Below, piece by piece: positions 7,952 through 17,124 of a stretch of 43,101 bases of DNA; the stretch's first letter is position 1, and the number at the start of each line of letters is the position of its first letter. The notes beneath the pieces were generated by a model that saw nothing but the letters and a program-made list of their open reading frames with translations, had not been told where the DNA came from and did not search any database. Source of the DNA: a virus; the IMG/VR virus record IMGVR_UViG_3300047300_000580, positions 1 through 43,101 of that record. One strand, given 5' to 3'. The translations under genes were made by a program, and so were the position numbers.

Positions 7952-9109
7952 TCAAGTCAAATACCGTTGACATTGCGCGCTAGGACGGGGTCCGGTAACC
8001 GCTGCTCCAGTCGGAGAAATGGCGGCTAGCACTGCAACGCCTGCGGGGTTGCGAACAATAAGAGTTCCTTCAACAATGTACTGGTCCAAAGAAGCATCAG
8101 CGTTGCTGAACACTTCGTTGTTCGGACCAAGTTCACGCAAGGAACCCCACTGCACCACGTCCGGGTTCAGGAACAGGGCGCTGGTGTTGTCAGCACCAGT
8201 CTGGTCCATAACCCAAGAGTCGTCGATCTGGTACGTGTAGTTGAAGTCACCTTCGTACGTAGAGATCGTGTCGCCTTTATCAGCCGGGTTGAAACGGTTG
8301 ATAGAACGGCTGGTGGGCATCATGTCGCTGATGTGGGTACGCATCGATGTCGGAACCACCATGTTGGTGATCTTGGCATTGAAGCGCTGTTCAGCGGTGG
8401 TAACCAACTGCTTGTACAGGTAGGGGCTAAACTGTTGCAGGGTCACGCCAGACGAGAACGTGAAGTAACCCAGACCAGCGTTAGCCAGCGAACCGTTGAA
8501 CGGCTGGTTGGTAGCCGTAGCAGTGGTGGTGTCGTTGCTGTCGGAAGCAGCCAAGTTCAGGACAGACGTACCATCGGTATCGTTGCCAGAACGGGTGCCA
8601 GCGAAAGCGTACAACGAGCCAAAACGACGACCGTTGTTGGGCGATGCGCCTTGGGTAGCGGCTTGACCAGAGTACTTGATAGAAGCACCGTCAGCGCGAA
8701 CCATTTGCAGCTCAACGTCAAACATGATTTCGGTCAACTGTTTGACTTCTTGATAAGCCTGGGGATCGCCACCAGCCTGCTCCACAGCACGTGCAGTGCC
8801 AGTAGCACCAATCACGGTCGTGAAGATCTGGGTGTAGTTACCCAGGTTAGAACGGGTGTTCGATGCAGCAGCAGACGAATCAACAGAAGCACCTTCCAGT
8901 TTGGCGTTCAGAGCCGGAACACGGAAGTAGTCGTTGGGCCAAATGTGCAGAGTCGAGTTGATCTTGCGCTTCTTGCTCATAGCCATGTTCGTGATCGGGG
9001 TACGATCCTTCACATAGTTAGAAACAGTCATGTCAAGGTCTTTGACGACGATGTCGGTTGTATAGGAACCGTTACCATTACCGAGAGCGGTAGACGTGAT
9101 AGTTGCCAT
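7952..9109 (-). CDS. Major capsid protein (SU10/phiEco32-like type)
   Basis: A 385-residue protein. The N-terminal region (IVVKDLDMTVSNYVKDRTPITNMAMS) shows the pattern D-L-x-x-x-V-x-N-x-x-x-x-x-T-P, typical of HK97-fold capsid proteins of the SU10/DUF5309 kind. Later features are YTQIFTTVIGATGTARAVE, the E-loop-adjacent region, and the P-domain-like VVPTSMRTHISDM. It directly follows the scaffold gene, as expected for procapsid assembly. Alternative structural roles are unlikely given its size, position and composition. Confidence 0.85.
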   Translation of the reverse strand: MATITSTALGNGNGSYTTDIVVKDLDMTVSNYVKDRTPITNMAMSKKRKINSTLHIWPNDYFRVPALNAKLEGASVDSSAAASNTRSNLGNYTQIFTTVIGATGTARAVEQAGGDPQAYQEVKQLTEIMFDVELQMVRADGASIKYSGQAATQGASPNNGRRFGSLYAFAGTRSGNDTDGTSVLNLAASDSNDTTTATATNQPFNGSLANAGLGYFTFSSGVTLQQFSPYLYKQLVTTAEQRFNAKITNMVVPTSMRTHISDMMPTSRSINRFNPADKGDTISTYEGDFNYTYQIDDSWVMDQTGADNTSALFLNPDVVQWGSLRELGPNNEVFSNADASLDQYIVEGTLIVRNPAGVAVLAAISPTGAAVTGPRPSAQCQRYLT

Positions 9110-9124
9110 GTTAATTACTCCTGA

Positions 9125-10231
9125 TTATCGACGGCGTTGTTTGTTTGCCGTCAAAAGGGTTGCTAAAAGATCTCGCGTTGCACCTTTATCACCAGACGCT
9201 GCTTTCTTTTGAAGTTCTTCAGTCTTTGATTCTTGCGCGGTCTTTGCTTTTGCCACAGGTTTACTGGCTGCTGCCAATGATCCTCCAGCATTTCGCACTT
9301 TAGGCCCCTCTCGGAACTTCATACCGTCACGAATCAAACCCAGTAGATATTCATCACTGGATACCAGATCAATGTTCTGGACACCAGGGACAAACGATCC
9401 ACTAGCCCCTTTCCAGTCCTTAGACAGCTTTTCACGGAGTTCCGTAAACACTGCCTTGTTAGCCAGTTCCTTATCCGCAAAACTCTGACGAGCCTGTTCC
9501 AGTTGTTGTTGGACAAACTGGCTGCGAACTTGGTAAAACTGTTCAACTTTAGGTCTGTTCGCCTTGATAAACTCGGACTTTTCTTGGATTAACGCTGCGT
9601 TCTGTCGGATAGCCGCTTCAGCTTCGCTACGTTTTACCTCGTCAGTCGCGTTGTCACGGATTTGCGTCCATTGCTGGTTATATTGTTGAAGGGTTACCAG
9701 TTCATCCGCTGCGCTTTGCAACGCAGGAACTACCGTTAACTCTAGACCAATCTGCAATCCGTCAAGTTCAGCTCGACGTTTGGCTTCATACTCTTCAAAT
9801 TCAGCACGTTCAGTTTTTAGCTTACGCGCATTTTCATCAATGTCGCTAGTTTGACCAAGAAGAGTCGCCGCCTTCTTTGCCGTAACCTCTACAAAACCAC
9901 CTTCGGCGTTTTTATTCGGGATACGGAACTTAAAGTCCGGGTTCTGTTCTGCAAACTCAAAAAAGTTAACTGGATCACTATCGCCATCGGCGGGTTCCTC
10001 AGTTTCTTCCTGATTTACAGCTTCTTCAGTTTCACTATTAACATTTTCAGGTTCAGCTTCCTCAACAGGAGCCGCCTCCGGGGAAGATTTCTCTTCTTGT
10101 CCGGCTGGAGGTGGTGCGCTGTTATCAGGCTGAGGATTGTTACGCTTGTTAGCGGCAATCATTGCAGCGATGTCAGCAACCGGATCTCCAGTTTGCTCAG
10201 GGACGGTCGGGTTAGCGATAACGTCAGTCAT
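9125..10231 (-). CDS. Capsid assembly scaffolding protein
   Basis: A 368-residue protein. It has an acidic, Pro/Glu-rich N-terminal third (PEQTGDPVADIAA, then EEAEPENVNSETEEAVNQEE) and long central coiled-coil helices (about 130-270, ENARKLKTERAEFEEYEAKR). The C-terminus is basic (LLTANKQRRR). Composition, length and position between portal and capsid are those of phage scaffolding proteins, which drive capsid assembly and then leave the procapsid. Confidence 0.8.
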   Translation of the reverse strand: MTDVIANPTVPEQTGDPVADIAAMIAANKRNNPQPDNSAPPPAGQEEKSSPEAAPVEEAEPENVNSETEEAVNQEETEEPADGDSDPVNFFEFAEQNPDFKFRIPNKNAEGGFVEVTAKKAATLLGQTSDIDENARKLKTERAEFEEYEAKRRAELDGLQIGLELTVVPALQSAADELVTLQQYNQQWTQIRDNATDEVKRSEAEAAIRQNAALIQEKSEFIKANRPKVEQFYQVRSQFVQQQLEQARQSFADKELANKAVFTELREKLSKDWKGASGSFVPGVQNIDLVSSDEYLLGLIRDGMKFREGPKVRNAGGSLAAASKPVAKAKTAQESKTEELQKKAASGDKGATRDLLATLLTANKQRRR

Positions 10232-10247
10232 ATATTACCTTATTTCG

Positions 10248-10571
10248 TTAAGTTTCGGCTTTTTTAACAGCCACCTTAGCGAGATATTCACTCTTTTCTA
10301 CAAAGTCAATGAAATCTCGGACTCCAGCAACATAATGTCCGTTGCTAATTCGTTCTTGATCGTCTTTACTTTCTTCTAGACGCTCAAGTAAGTTAAACCT
10401 GTACAGGTTAAACAACAATGCAAAATCGGCGTTTTTAAGCAGTCTGCCTGCCGCCTCACCATTCTCAATAACTAGAGTTCGTCGAGATACATCGGCCTCC
10501 TTTGCTGTGTCTCTGACACGGGTTCTTTTGTTGAAATACTCTCTAATACGTTCTACTAATGCTTTTTCCAT
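10248..10571 (-). CDS. Hypothetical protein, 107 aa
   Basis: A helical, strongly charged 107-residue protein between the portal and scaffold genes. The segment DTAKEADVSRRTLVIENGEAAGR could loosely resemble a helix-turn-helix, but the fit is weak. Ribosome binding is likely by internal spacing in the late operon (8 bases after the portal stop). In related podoviruses small proteins here are often head-assembly factors. No recognised family. Confidence 0.6.
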   Translation of the reverse strand: MEKALVERIREYFNKRTRVRDTAKEADVSRRTLVIENGEAAGRLLKNADFALLFNLYRFNLLERLEESKDDQERISNGHYVAGVRDFIDFVEKSEYLAKVAVKKAET

Positions 10572-10579
10572 ACGATTCC

Positions 10580-12742
10580 TTAATCAACTTGGACGGCTCT
10601 CAACTTTCCAGCTTTTGCCGCCATCATTTCAAACATATTGTCCGTATCAATATCTTCAGCTTGTTTCATCTTGAGTTGGGCAGAAGCCTGAGATTCCATA
10701 GACTTAGATTTGTTCAATTCAGTCTTAGATTGGATTTCTTGTTCTTGTGGACCAGGACCTTTTGCCGCTTGAGCCTGAACCAGCTTCATGGCTTCTTCCA
10801 TTGTCGGCAAATAAGCGTTAATGTCTTTTACTCCCAAGGCACGGAGAGTGTCTTCAAAAGGACGCTTCACTTTTTCAAACATCTCAGGCACTTCAGGCGG
10901 GATTTGCATCATTGCAGCCGCAAATTGAGTCTGTGCTTGGGTAATCAACTGCTGGCGCGTAAGGCGGTTTTCGTCCGACAAGAAACCCAGAGCCATATCT
11001 AGGTTAATCATTTTGCGGTCAATAAACTCAAAGTTTTCCATAGAGATAGCATCCATAAACGGACCACCATCTCCACACATAGCCGCCAACTGTTGGATGT
11101 TGTAGTCATCAGCATACTGAATCATTGTCTTCCACACGATATAAATCACATCGCGTAGACCAATAGCGCAGTTTTTGACCATTTCATCCTGAATCAACTG
11201 ATTCGGACCCATCGCCAACTGCAACTTAAACCCTGAATTGCCATCTTTCATCACTTCAGGATTTAACACATCAGACGGGCTGGTCATGCCAATCATTGCC
11301 ATACGGTCTGATTCAAACCGTTGCATAGACGACTGCACATAACCCAGATTACCCTGCATCGGCTGGAACTCAAATACGTGTTTGGCAGCATCAAACTTGC
11401 GGTCCAACACAAACATGGCAGACACACCACGTTGGATCTCTTCAGCATCTACAAACTCAGGGTTTACACCAATACGAGGGGTAGAGGCTTGCATGGCAAA
11501 CGCCATTTCAGCACGGCTAATAGACGTACCGTATTCCTGCATCGGAACCAGACGTTCTGCCAAAGAGTAACCAAAGAAGTTACCAACAATAGGTTTGGGG
11601 CACATGTTGGCACAGGGAATAAACTCGACTTCTTTTTCGTAGATAACGTAAGAACCTGAAAAACAGACTTCAACGGTTTCTTCTTCGCCATCGCCGTCAA
11701 TATCTTTACGGATCCAGGCGGTAGTAATCATCACTACTCGGCTGTATCGGTCGGCTCCTTGGGAGGCAATAACCCCTTGTCCTGGGACAGGTGTAGAGTC
11801 CCTAGCATGGAGCGCCAAGTCGTTCTCAAGTGCTCCCGCTTGGTATGCGCCAGCAGGTCCATAAGCTGCATGGTCTGCAAACTTTTCGACGTCGATGTAC
11901 GGGTACTGGGCTTTGGCTTCATGGATGGTCATTGGGTCGTAAAACCCGCAGAAATCTTGATCTTGAATGGTAGGAATCGTAGGATTACATACCCAGTAGT
12001 GTTGAGCAACGTGTTTGATTCTGATGGTTGTTGAATAACCTGTCAGTTTGTACTTTGCCCGGTAGATTGTGTTGTTTTTGATGGCTTCTTGGACGTCTTC
12101 GCCAGTAGGCTCCTGCATTTGTTCGTCAGGAACCATAGATTCCATCATGACGCCTTCTAAATTGACGTCAATCTTACGCATTTGCTGGCGCTTGGCAATC
12201 AATCCTTTTTCTGCCGCCAAAATCTCAAAAGAACGCAGTTGATCTCGCGTTCCTTCAACTTCTTTGTATTGGGTAATCGGATTGCGGATCGGGGAGATCA
12301 TCACAATACCGTTTTTGTGCAACAAAGCGTCTTGTGCCCAGTCACGAATGACTTGGTACGAGTCGTTTTTGCTGTTAATCATGTATTTGACCATTTCTGT
12401 TGCCTGAACAGCACCTTTGTCGTGTTCAGTGAAACGCTCAAACTCAAAATTAACCTTGCCTTGGGGCATCAGGCACTTAGTAATCACAGCAGTAGCGTAA
12501 TCAACGCCTGGAGACACTACTGGATAGATGTAATCAATACCACGGATAGGTTCGGTACTGTTGGAAACTGGGATGTTTAGATAATGGTAATCAGACATCC
12601 GGTTGAGAGTGTTTTTTGCTTGAGTTAGACGGAGGTAATCCACCATCTTCAAGTACACCTCATGGGCTATTTGGTATTCAATACCTTTATTGCCAGGAGG
12701 ACTTTCCAAGCTCTCAACAACGATGTTCTGTTTATCCAGCAT
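10580..12742 (-). CDS. Portal protein
   Basis: A 720-residue protein of the size of podovirus portals. Helpful segments are YIYPVVSPGVDYATAVITKC near residue 70, the wing and stem regions with RIKHVAQHYWVCNPTIPT, and a C-terminal helical barrel rich in Gln and Glu (about 600-720, QAQAAKGPGPQEQEIQSKTE). It lies 1 base after the terminase gene and before the scaffold, the classical packaging order. By family knowledge twelve copies form the DNA entry ring at one capsid vertex and carry the adaptor and tail. Confidence 0.85.
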   Translation of the reverse strand: MLDKQNIVVESLESPPGNKGIEYQIAHEVYLKMVDYLRLTQAKNTLNRMSDYHYLNIPVSNSTEPIRGIDYIYPVVSPGVDYATAVITKCLMPQGKVNFEFERFTEHDKGAVQATEMVKYMINSKNDSYQVIRDWAQDALLHKNGIVMISPIRNPITQYKEVEGTRDQLRSFEILAAEKGLIAKRQQMRKIDVNLEGVMMESMVPDEQMQEPTGEDVQEAIKNNTIYRAKYKLTGYSTTIRIKHVAQHYWVCNPTIPTIQDQDFCGFYDPMTIHEAKAQYPYIDVEKFADHAAYGPAGAYQAGALENDLALHARDSTPVPGQGVIASQGADRYSRVVMITTAWIRKDIDGDGEEETVEVCFSGSYVIYEKEVEFIPCANMCPKPIVGNFFGYSLAERLVPMQEYGTSISRAEMAFAMQASTPRIGVNPEFVDAEEIQRGVSAMFVLDRKFDAAKHVFEFQPMQGNLGYVQSSMQRFESDRMAMIGMTSPSDVLNPEVMKDGNSGFKLQLAMGPNQLIQDEMVKNCAIGLRDVIYIVWKTMIQYADDYNIQQLAAMCGDGGPFMDAISMENFEFIDRKMINLDMALGFLSDENRLTRQQLITQAQTQFAAAMMQIPPEVPEMFEKVKRPFEDTLRALGVKDINAYLPTMEEAMKLVQAQAAKGPGPQEQEIQSKTELNKSKSMESQASAQLKMKQAEDIDTDNMFEMMAAKAGKLRAVQVD

Positions 12743-12743
12743 G

Positions 12744-14336
12744 TTATATCCTTTGCACTTTGCCCTCTACAGGTTTGAACCTGCGGAACTCAAAGTTATT
12801 AGCCCGACTGACAACCGATTCTCCGTGGCCTTGCATTAACGCCAATATGCCAATACGCGCAGAGTCAATGTGATCGTCAGGATCAGTAAATCTTCCAGCA
12901 TCGTCAATAGCATAGTTTCTGGCCTCATCCAAAAAAGCCTTGCATAACTCGTTAATCATAAACGTGCCACGCTCCATCCCAATCCGCATTATATTGATTC
13001 CGTATGCTTTATGGTTAGTAACTTTGCCTTGATCGTTGGGTGGGTTAAGAATAGCACCTTCAATACAGTTTAGTCCATAAGTATCTTCAAAAACTTCACG
13101 GACGGACTGTTCGGTTAACGTATATCGCCCTGCCGTTGCCGCATCATGCGGGAGAGCAATCGGAACCCCTTTTGATTCCCTGTCCAACAAGTAATGTACG
13201 TATTCGTCAGGCGTTTCCCCAGACGGGATCGTGATTTGCCTGTGTAAATAGATAATTTCTTCAACAGGATTTCTGAAAAAGAACGAGATAACTGTCGGGT
13301 CATTCTTAATTCCAAGGTCAAACGAGATCAATCGTTCCATTTTCTCGTTATCACGTAAATCTACATCTTCAGACTTATAAGTAGGCCATTCCAACAACGG
13401 AAAAACTACTCCTTTGCCTACCAACGGAATACCTTTCATCCGGCAATCCCGCTCCCAAGGCATAAAGTCTCTGGCTAATTGATCCCTCTCTTGTTGGGAA
13501 AAGAACGGCTCTCCCCATTCGTTCTCATAGGGAATATCGTCCCAAGTCACCCGCACATGCGAGTAACCATCTACTTGATCCCAGAACTTACGGACTAAGC
13601 CAGATAGACCTTTGAGGGGTGTAAAAGAACAGATAACTTGACCGTTCCGTGCCGCAGTTCGTACAACGAGTTCTGAGAAGGTATCGTCAGGTGGTTGTTC
13701 GTCAAGGACGACGAGGTCCAACTCGAAACCTTGGAGGTGTCGGACTTGTTGCGTATAGTTTGAGAAGTAAAGTTTTGACTTTCCACCCGTAACGTGCCAG
13801 ATTTCAACAGCCAACACGTTTGCACCGTCCGTACGGATAGACTTGACATCTATATTCTCCCGTGGAATTGAACCCGTTCCCAGTTTATACGCCTGTTTAA
13901 TGTCATCGCAACCTAACAACTTAGACTGTAATGTCTTGGCAACCTGCTCCCAGGATTCACCAGCACACATGGCAATAATGGGTTTATCCCAAACCTTACC
14001 ATCCCAACCTTCTGGGTATTTTCCGGTCAGGTGATATGCAGTCTCATAGGTGGATGCAATCGTTTTACCAGCACGGTTAGCAGCAATCATTCCTCGACGG
14101 GTATAGTTTTTACCAGTCTTGAAGAATTGTGTTTGGTACTTAAACGGCTTAAACCACTTTAACTGGTTAAATTGCATGTCGCTAGCAATCTTGTCTCTAG
14201 CAACTTTCATCTTTCTCAGTTGTTCAGCACTGAGTTTTGCCAGTGTTTTCTTCCCCCCTGCAACCTTTACAAGGTATTTGAGTGCCCTGTCTTTGTAGAT
14301 AGGGAGGATGTAGTCACTGGCTTCACTTTTTGCCAT
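12744..14336 (-). CDS. terL: Terminase large subunit
   Basis: A 530-residue DNA-packaging motor. Walker A is AANRAGKT at residues 85-92, with an upstream adenine-binding-type segment (KYQTQFFKTG). Walker B is LDLVVLDE at 206-213, and a coupling motif SFTPLKGL is at 237-244. The C-terminal RNase H-like nuclease begins with ISFDLGIKNDPT (Asp340 as the first metal ligand) and probably includes DDHIDSARIG near the end. ATP hydrolysis drives DNA into the procapsid through the portal. It overlaps the preceding small gene by 14 bases. Confidence 0.93.
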   Translation of the reverse strand: MAKSEASDYILPIYKDRALKYLVKVAGGKKTLAKLSAEQLRKMKVARDKIASDMQFNQLKWFKPFKYQTQFFKTGKNYTRRGMIAANRAGKTIASTYETAYHLTGKYPEGWDGKVWDKPIIAMCAGESWEQVAKTLQSKLLGCDDIKQAYKLGTGSIPRENIDVKSIRTDGANVLAVEIWHVTGGKSKLYFSNYTQQVRHLQGFELDLVVLDEQPPDDTFSELVVRTAARNGQVICSFTPLKGLSGLVRKFWDQVDGYSHVRVTWDDIPYENEWGEPFFSQQERDQLARDFMPWERDCRMKGIPLVGKGVVFPLLEWPTYKSEDVDLRDNEKMERLISFDLGIKNDPTVISFFFRNPVEEIIYLHRQITIPSGETPDEYVHYLLDRESKGVPIALPHDAATAGRYTLTEQSVREVFEDTYGLNCIEGAILNPPNDQGKVTNHKAYGINIMRIGMERGTFMINELCKAFLDEARNYAIDDAGRFTDPDDHIDSARIGILALMQGHGESVVSRANNFEFRRFKPVEGKVQRI

Positions 14337-14508
14337 ATGTGTCGCGCACGTTTAATAGTATTTGAGCAGCAGAAGCTAAATAAAAGATGTCTTCAGGCGT
14401 GAGTTCTGTCTCGTTATGGAGGTTCTTTTGTAGTCTCTCCAATGTCTTACGAGCACAAACCTCAGCCTGTCCTGCTAACTTATCTCGAAAGATAGAAGCG
14501 TAGTCCAT
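14323..14508 (-). CDS. Small hypothetical protein, 61 aa
   Basis: A 61-residue helical protein (MDYASIFRDKLAGQAEVCAR) that overlaps the start of the large terminase by 14 bases and the stop of the previous gene by 1 base. Tight packing supports it being real. It is not recognised. Its place just before the large terminase could suggest a packaging accessory role, but it is very small for a small terminase subunit. Confidence 0.65.
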   Translation of the reverse strand: MDYASIFRDKLAGQAEVCARKTLERLQKNLHNETELTPEDIFYLASAAQILLNVRDTYGKK

Positions 14509-15149
14509 TACGCCCAGGGGTTAGCAATGTTCTTTTCAGCAATAGATACAACTTCTCGGTCGATCAAAGGCCAAATACCACCGCCCTTTTCACCCACGCA
14601 GTACGCATACAAACCACGCCCTTGTGCAGTAAAAGTGCCGTCAGCATTACGCATCAAACGCTCTTCAGTACGAGGGTCCATCCACGTATATTTCTCAGGT
14701 ACGTTTTGACCATACTTGTTGATACGTGAACCCACAGCCTGTTTCTCAAGAGGACCCATTACTTGAAACGTAATAACTCCGTTCTCATACTTTTTAAAGC
14801 TGATATGGACTTTACGATCAGATTGAGGGTCAAGAGGGTGAGGCATATTAGTAGCCCCAAAGAAATGGACTTGCGAATCAGGAGAAGGTAGATCTTCACT
14901 TCGGGGAGGCAGACTAGGAATTGGGTCTTCAGGAACCAACTCTTTACGGTCTACATAAGGGTTTTCGTCTGTCAAGAATTCAGACGGGATCTTCTTACCT
15001 TCTAATGCCGCTTTTGCAACGACATATTGGTCATCTTTTGGTTTGCCAATAAGGTCTAACGCAATCTGCGTACGGTCATACACAAACTGCGCTAGCTCTT
15101 TAGCAGTGGGAAGATCAGCTTTTAGCGATTCGATGTCATACGTTGCCAT
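14508..15149 (-). CDS. Hypothetical protein, 213 aa
   Basis: A 213-residue protein starting MATYDIESLKADLPTAKELA, with a Pro-rich middle (VPEDPIPSLPPRSEDLPSPD) and a globular C-terminal part containing RKVHISFKKYENGVITFQVM. It lies upstream of the large terminase in the packaging region. I do not recognise the family and can see no catalytic motif. A structural or packaging-associated role is inferred only from neighbours. Confidence 0.65.
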   Translation of the reverse strand: MATYDIESLKADLPTAKELAQFVYDRTQIALDLIGKPKDDQYVVAKAALEGKKIPSEFLTDENPYVDRKELVPEDPIPSLPPRSEDLPSPDSQVHFFGATNMPHPLDPQSDRKVHISFKKYENGVITFQVMGPLEKQAVGSRINKYGQNVPEKYTWMDPRTEERLMRNADGTFTAQGRGLYAYCVGEKGGGIWPLIDREVVSIAEKNIANPWA

Positions 15150-15161
15150 ACTAATACCTTA

Positions 15162-15383
15162 TTAAATGTTTTTCGGAACTGAGGGTTTTTGGAATTTGCC
15201 ACCATTCACATTGTTAGTGTGTTGGCTAGACAAAGTATCTACTTTATACGCATTGTTAACAGCAGTCGCAACAGATTGACGACGACTATCTTCGGAACTA
15301 CGGGTGCTCAATTTGTTGTTAACACCCTTAGTCAGACCTTTACGCATTTGAGCGCCACCATTGATTACTTTACCGTAGGACAT
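15162..15383 (-). CDS. Small hypothetical protein, 73 aa
   Basis: A 73-residue, Ser/Asn/Lys-rich and probably disordered protein (MSYGKVINGGAQMRKGL). It lies 12 bases upstream of the 213-aa gene. Basic, low-complexity proteins beside terminase genes may be minor virion proteins, but this is inference. It is similar in style, though not clearly homologous, to its 95-aa neighbour at 15391-15678. Confidence 0.6.
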   Translation of the reverse strand: MSYGKVINGGAQMRKGLTKGVNNKLSTRSSEDSRRQSVATAVNNAYKVDTLSSQHTNNVNGGKFQKPSVPKNI

Positions 15384-15390
15384 GATGACC

Positions 15391-15678
15391 TCACTTCAGG
15401 TAGTTAGTGGTGGATTTACCCATGTACGCATCATTGCGCGGGGTCTTGTCGTAGCAAGCAGGTTTACTCACCATCACTTTTTGACCACGACCAGTCGTAG
15501 CATCTTTACCAGTACTGGCAGCACCTTGGTGAGGACCAGAGTAAGCAGTAGAACCTTGAGGACGGGTAACGGTAGTCACACCGCCAGGACCAGCAGTGTG
15601 TTTAGACTTGTTACCAACACGGTTAGGAGCCTGCGCCATTAGCGTAGGAGCTTTGTTACCAGATGTATATCCGCTCAT
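15391..15678 (-). CDS. Small basic low-complexity protein, 95 aa
   Basis: A 95-residue protein rich in Gly, Thr, Ser and Lys (MSGYTSGNKAPTLMAQAPNR) with the segment KPACYDKTPRNDAYMGKS near the end. It is probably disordered. It lies 7 bases before the 73-aa gene in the late operon. Its function is unknown; a minor virion or DNA-associated role would fit the charge. Confidence 0.6.
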   Translation of the reverse strand: MSGYTSGNKAPTLMAQAPNRVGNKSKHTAGPGGVTTVTRPQGSTAYSGPHQGAASTGKDATTGRGQKVMVSKPACYDKTPRNDAYMGKSTTNYLK

Positions 15679-15707
15679 TTCGCAACCCTTTCATTGAAAA
15701 ACATATA

Positions 15708-16082
15708 TTACACCTTTCTTAGTGCTTCTAGGAAATCATCTAACGCCTCTTCAGCATCAACATCTTCATCAGTCTTCATATTCTGAACATGTTCAATACT
15801 AATTACAGGCGCTCTAGAACTCTCATAAGCCGCTAACTTATCAGCAATCCTAGCTTTATCCCTGAAATCTAACTCTTCAGACTGCATAGCCTCAATCAAT
15901 ACTTCCATAGCAGTCTTTAAAGGCGGCAGACCCTTAGCCGCCCTCTCATCATTTAAAGAGTTAAACAAAGCACCATACTCCGTCACTCTGTTAACAATAG
16001 ATTTGGGTCTTCCACGAGGACGAGGCTCCTTCTGGCCCTTTGCCACTCTCATCGCCTTCTTCAAATCTTTTACTTCAGACAT
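15708..16082 (-). CDS. Probable terminase small subunit
   Basis: A 124-residue protein with an N-terminal AT-hook-like basic motif, RPRGRPKSIVNRV, then a helical segment (LKTAMEVLIEAMQSEELDFRDKARIADKLAAYE). The pattern 'D-x-x-x-R-x-x-A-x-x-L-x-x-Y-E' is common in small terminase subunits, which recognise phage DNA. An acidic C-terminus follows. It lies just ahead of the packaging genes and overlaps the acetyltransferase gene by 13 bases. An alternative is a generic DNA-binding protein. Confidence 0.5.
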   Translation of the reverse strand: MSEVKDLKKAMRVAKGQKEPRPRGRPKSIVNRVTEYGALFNSLNDERAAKGLPPLKTAMEVLIEAMQSEELDFRDKARIADKLAAYESSRAPVISIEHVQNMKTDEDVDAEEALDDFLEALRKV

Positions 16083-16567
16083 TCCATACCCTTCTCAGTA
16101 CGTATCCAAGCATAACTACCGTTAACAGTAAAACCACGCTTCTTATGTATCTTCATAAAACCATCATGCTCCGCACGTATAGACGTACTACACACAACAG
16201 GAATACCCCAAGTATGCGCCCACAATATATGTTGGTCAATCATCTCGTTAATCAACCGCACCCTGGTTCTTACAGGTAAAGAAAGATCAACATGATGGAA
16301 CTTGGCATTTGAGATCTCTTCATTAGAGTACGTTGTATAACCACCACGGTCAAACCAACAAAAACCCAATAACTTTTCATCTCTACACACCGCAATAAAC
16401 TCTCGCCCCTTGTTAAACAACTGTTCAGTACTGGCAACTGTCAATCGGTGTCTAAATACAGATCTATCCCTAGTAAGTATCCCATCAGCTTCATGTCCAA
16501 AAAAGCTATCAGATAACTCCACTATGTCCTCTACATCATGTAAAGGATGCGCTAATGACCATTCCAT
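16070..16567 (-). CDS. GNAT-family N-acetyltransferase
   Basis: A 165-residue protein of GNAT size. The segment EFIAVCRDEKLLGFCWFDRGG matches the beta-strand pair before the acetyl-CoA site. The HDGFMKIHKKRGFTVNGSYAWI end matches the last GNAT helix-strand (K-x-x-G-F). A strong ribosome binding site (GGAG, 5 bases before ATG 16567) makes it the first gene of the leftward late block. GNAT genes are found beside terminase genes in several small podoviruses. The acetylated substrate is unknown. Confidence 0.75.
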   Translation of the reverse strand: MEWSLAHPLHDVEDIVELSDSFFGHEADGILTRDRSVFRHRLTVASTEQLFNKGREFIAVCRDEKLLGFCWFDRGGYTTYSNEEISNAKFHHVDLSLPVRTRVRLINEMIDQHILWAHTWGIPVVCSTSIRAEHDGFMKIHKKRGFTVNGSYAWIRTEKGMECLK

Positions 16568-16591
16568 ACTATCTCCTATACGTGTGGCTCT

Positions 16592-16597
16592 AGTATA
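16592..16597 (-). promoter_or_regulatory. Candidate -10 of the late leftward promoter
   Basis: The minus strand reads TATACT 25 bases upstream of the acetyltransferase ATG. No convincing -35 box lies at the right distance (only CTCCAA). A GGTTAAC sequence sits immediately upstream and could bind an activator or repressor; a related TTAACC lies inside the rightward promoter at 17125-17153. Confidence 0.35.
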
Positions 16598-16685
16598 GCG
16601 TTAACCTGTTTTTTTTGGAGAAATTTTGGGAATGAGGGAGTGGGCCCCCTCTTTCTGACTACCGATTCCGTCCCTACCCCCCCCA

Positions 16686-16701
16686 CGTTCCACGTGAAAC
16701 A
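16686..16701. other. parS: parS-like centromere site
   Basis: CGTTCCACGTGAAACA differs at one outer base from the chromosomal ParB target TGTTNCACGTGAAACA, and it matches the core GTTNCACGTGNAAC exactly. That core fixes 12 positions, so a chance match in 43 kb is expected at roughly 0.003 per genome. No parA or parB gene is visible in the phage, so the site would have to use the ParB protein of the host. Confidence 0.65.
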
Positions 16702-17044
16702 AAGCCAGGGGGTGTTGGCCAGGGAATTAGCCGACCGATGGGGTGGTTTTATCGCATGGGGTGGTTGGTTAATTGATCTCTCAAAGGGAGGGCCCAATCT
16801 CTTTGAATGGTTTGATGGGTTGACTAGCTTTAGGCTTAGGCTTGTCTCACGCTATACGCTATCTCTTATCTTTCCCTCTATAGCTGACCTTTAAGCCTTG
16901 GGGTTGTCTTTGTTTTTGCGCGGGTTCTAGGTGCTGTATTTGCCCCATCTGATCAGCTCATTCCATGCATGGGTTCTGTTTGTTTCTAGGGATCTTGATT
17001 GTTTCGGGAAAATTCATCTTATGCATGTTTTGCATACTGTTTTC

Positions 17045-17080
17045 CCTATCTTTCCCGCCATTGGTTGATAGGTTTTTTTT
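17045..17080 (+). terminator. Weak hairpin followed by T8
   Basis: CCTATC (17045-17050) and GATAGG (17067-17072) can pair around a 16-base loop, directly followed by eight T residues. The stem is short, so it is a weak intrinsic terminator candidate. It would end a rightward transcript from inside the 16.6-17.0 kb region, where no gene is seen. Confidence 0.3.
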
Positions 17081-17124
17081 ATCGTGATGCCATACATCAT
17101 TGAAATATTTATTTGCTTTCCCTG

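Noticed and set aside
8333-9124. 263-codon plus-strand frame opposite the capsid gene
   Set aside because: Mirror of the capsid coding pattern; Arg/Ser/Val-rich shadow translation with no domain.
16640-16894. 84-codon plus-strand frame in the control region
   Set aside because: No ribosome binding site, atypical composition, and it overlaps an opposite frame; the parS site inside it explains part of the 'protein' sequence.
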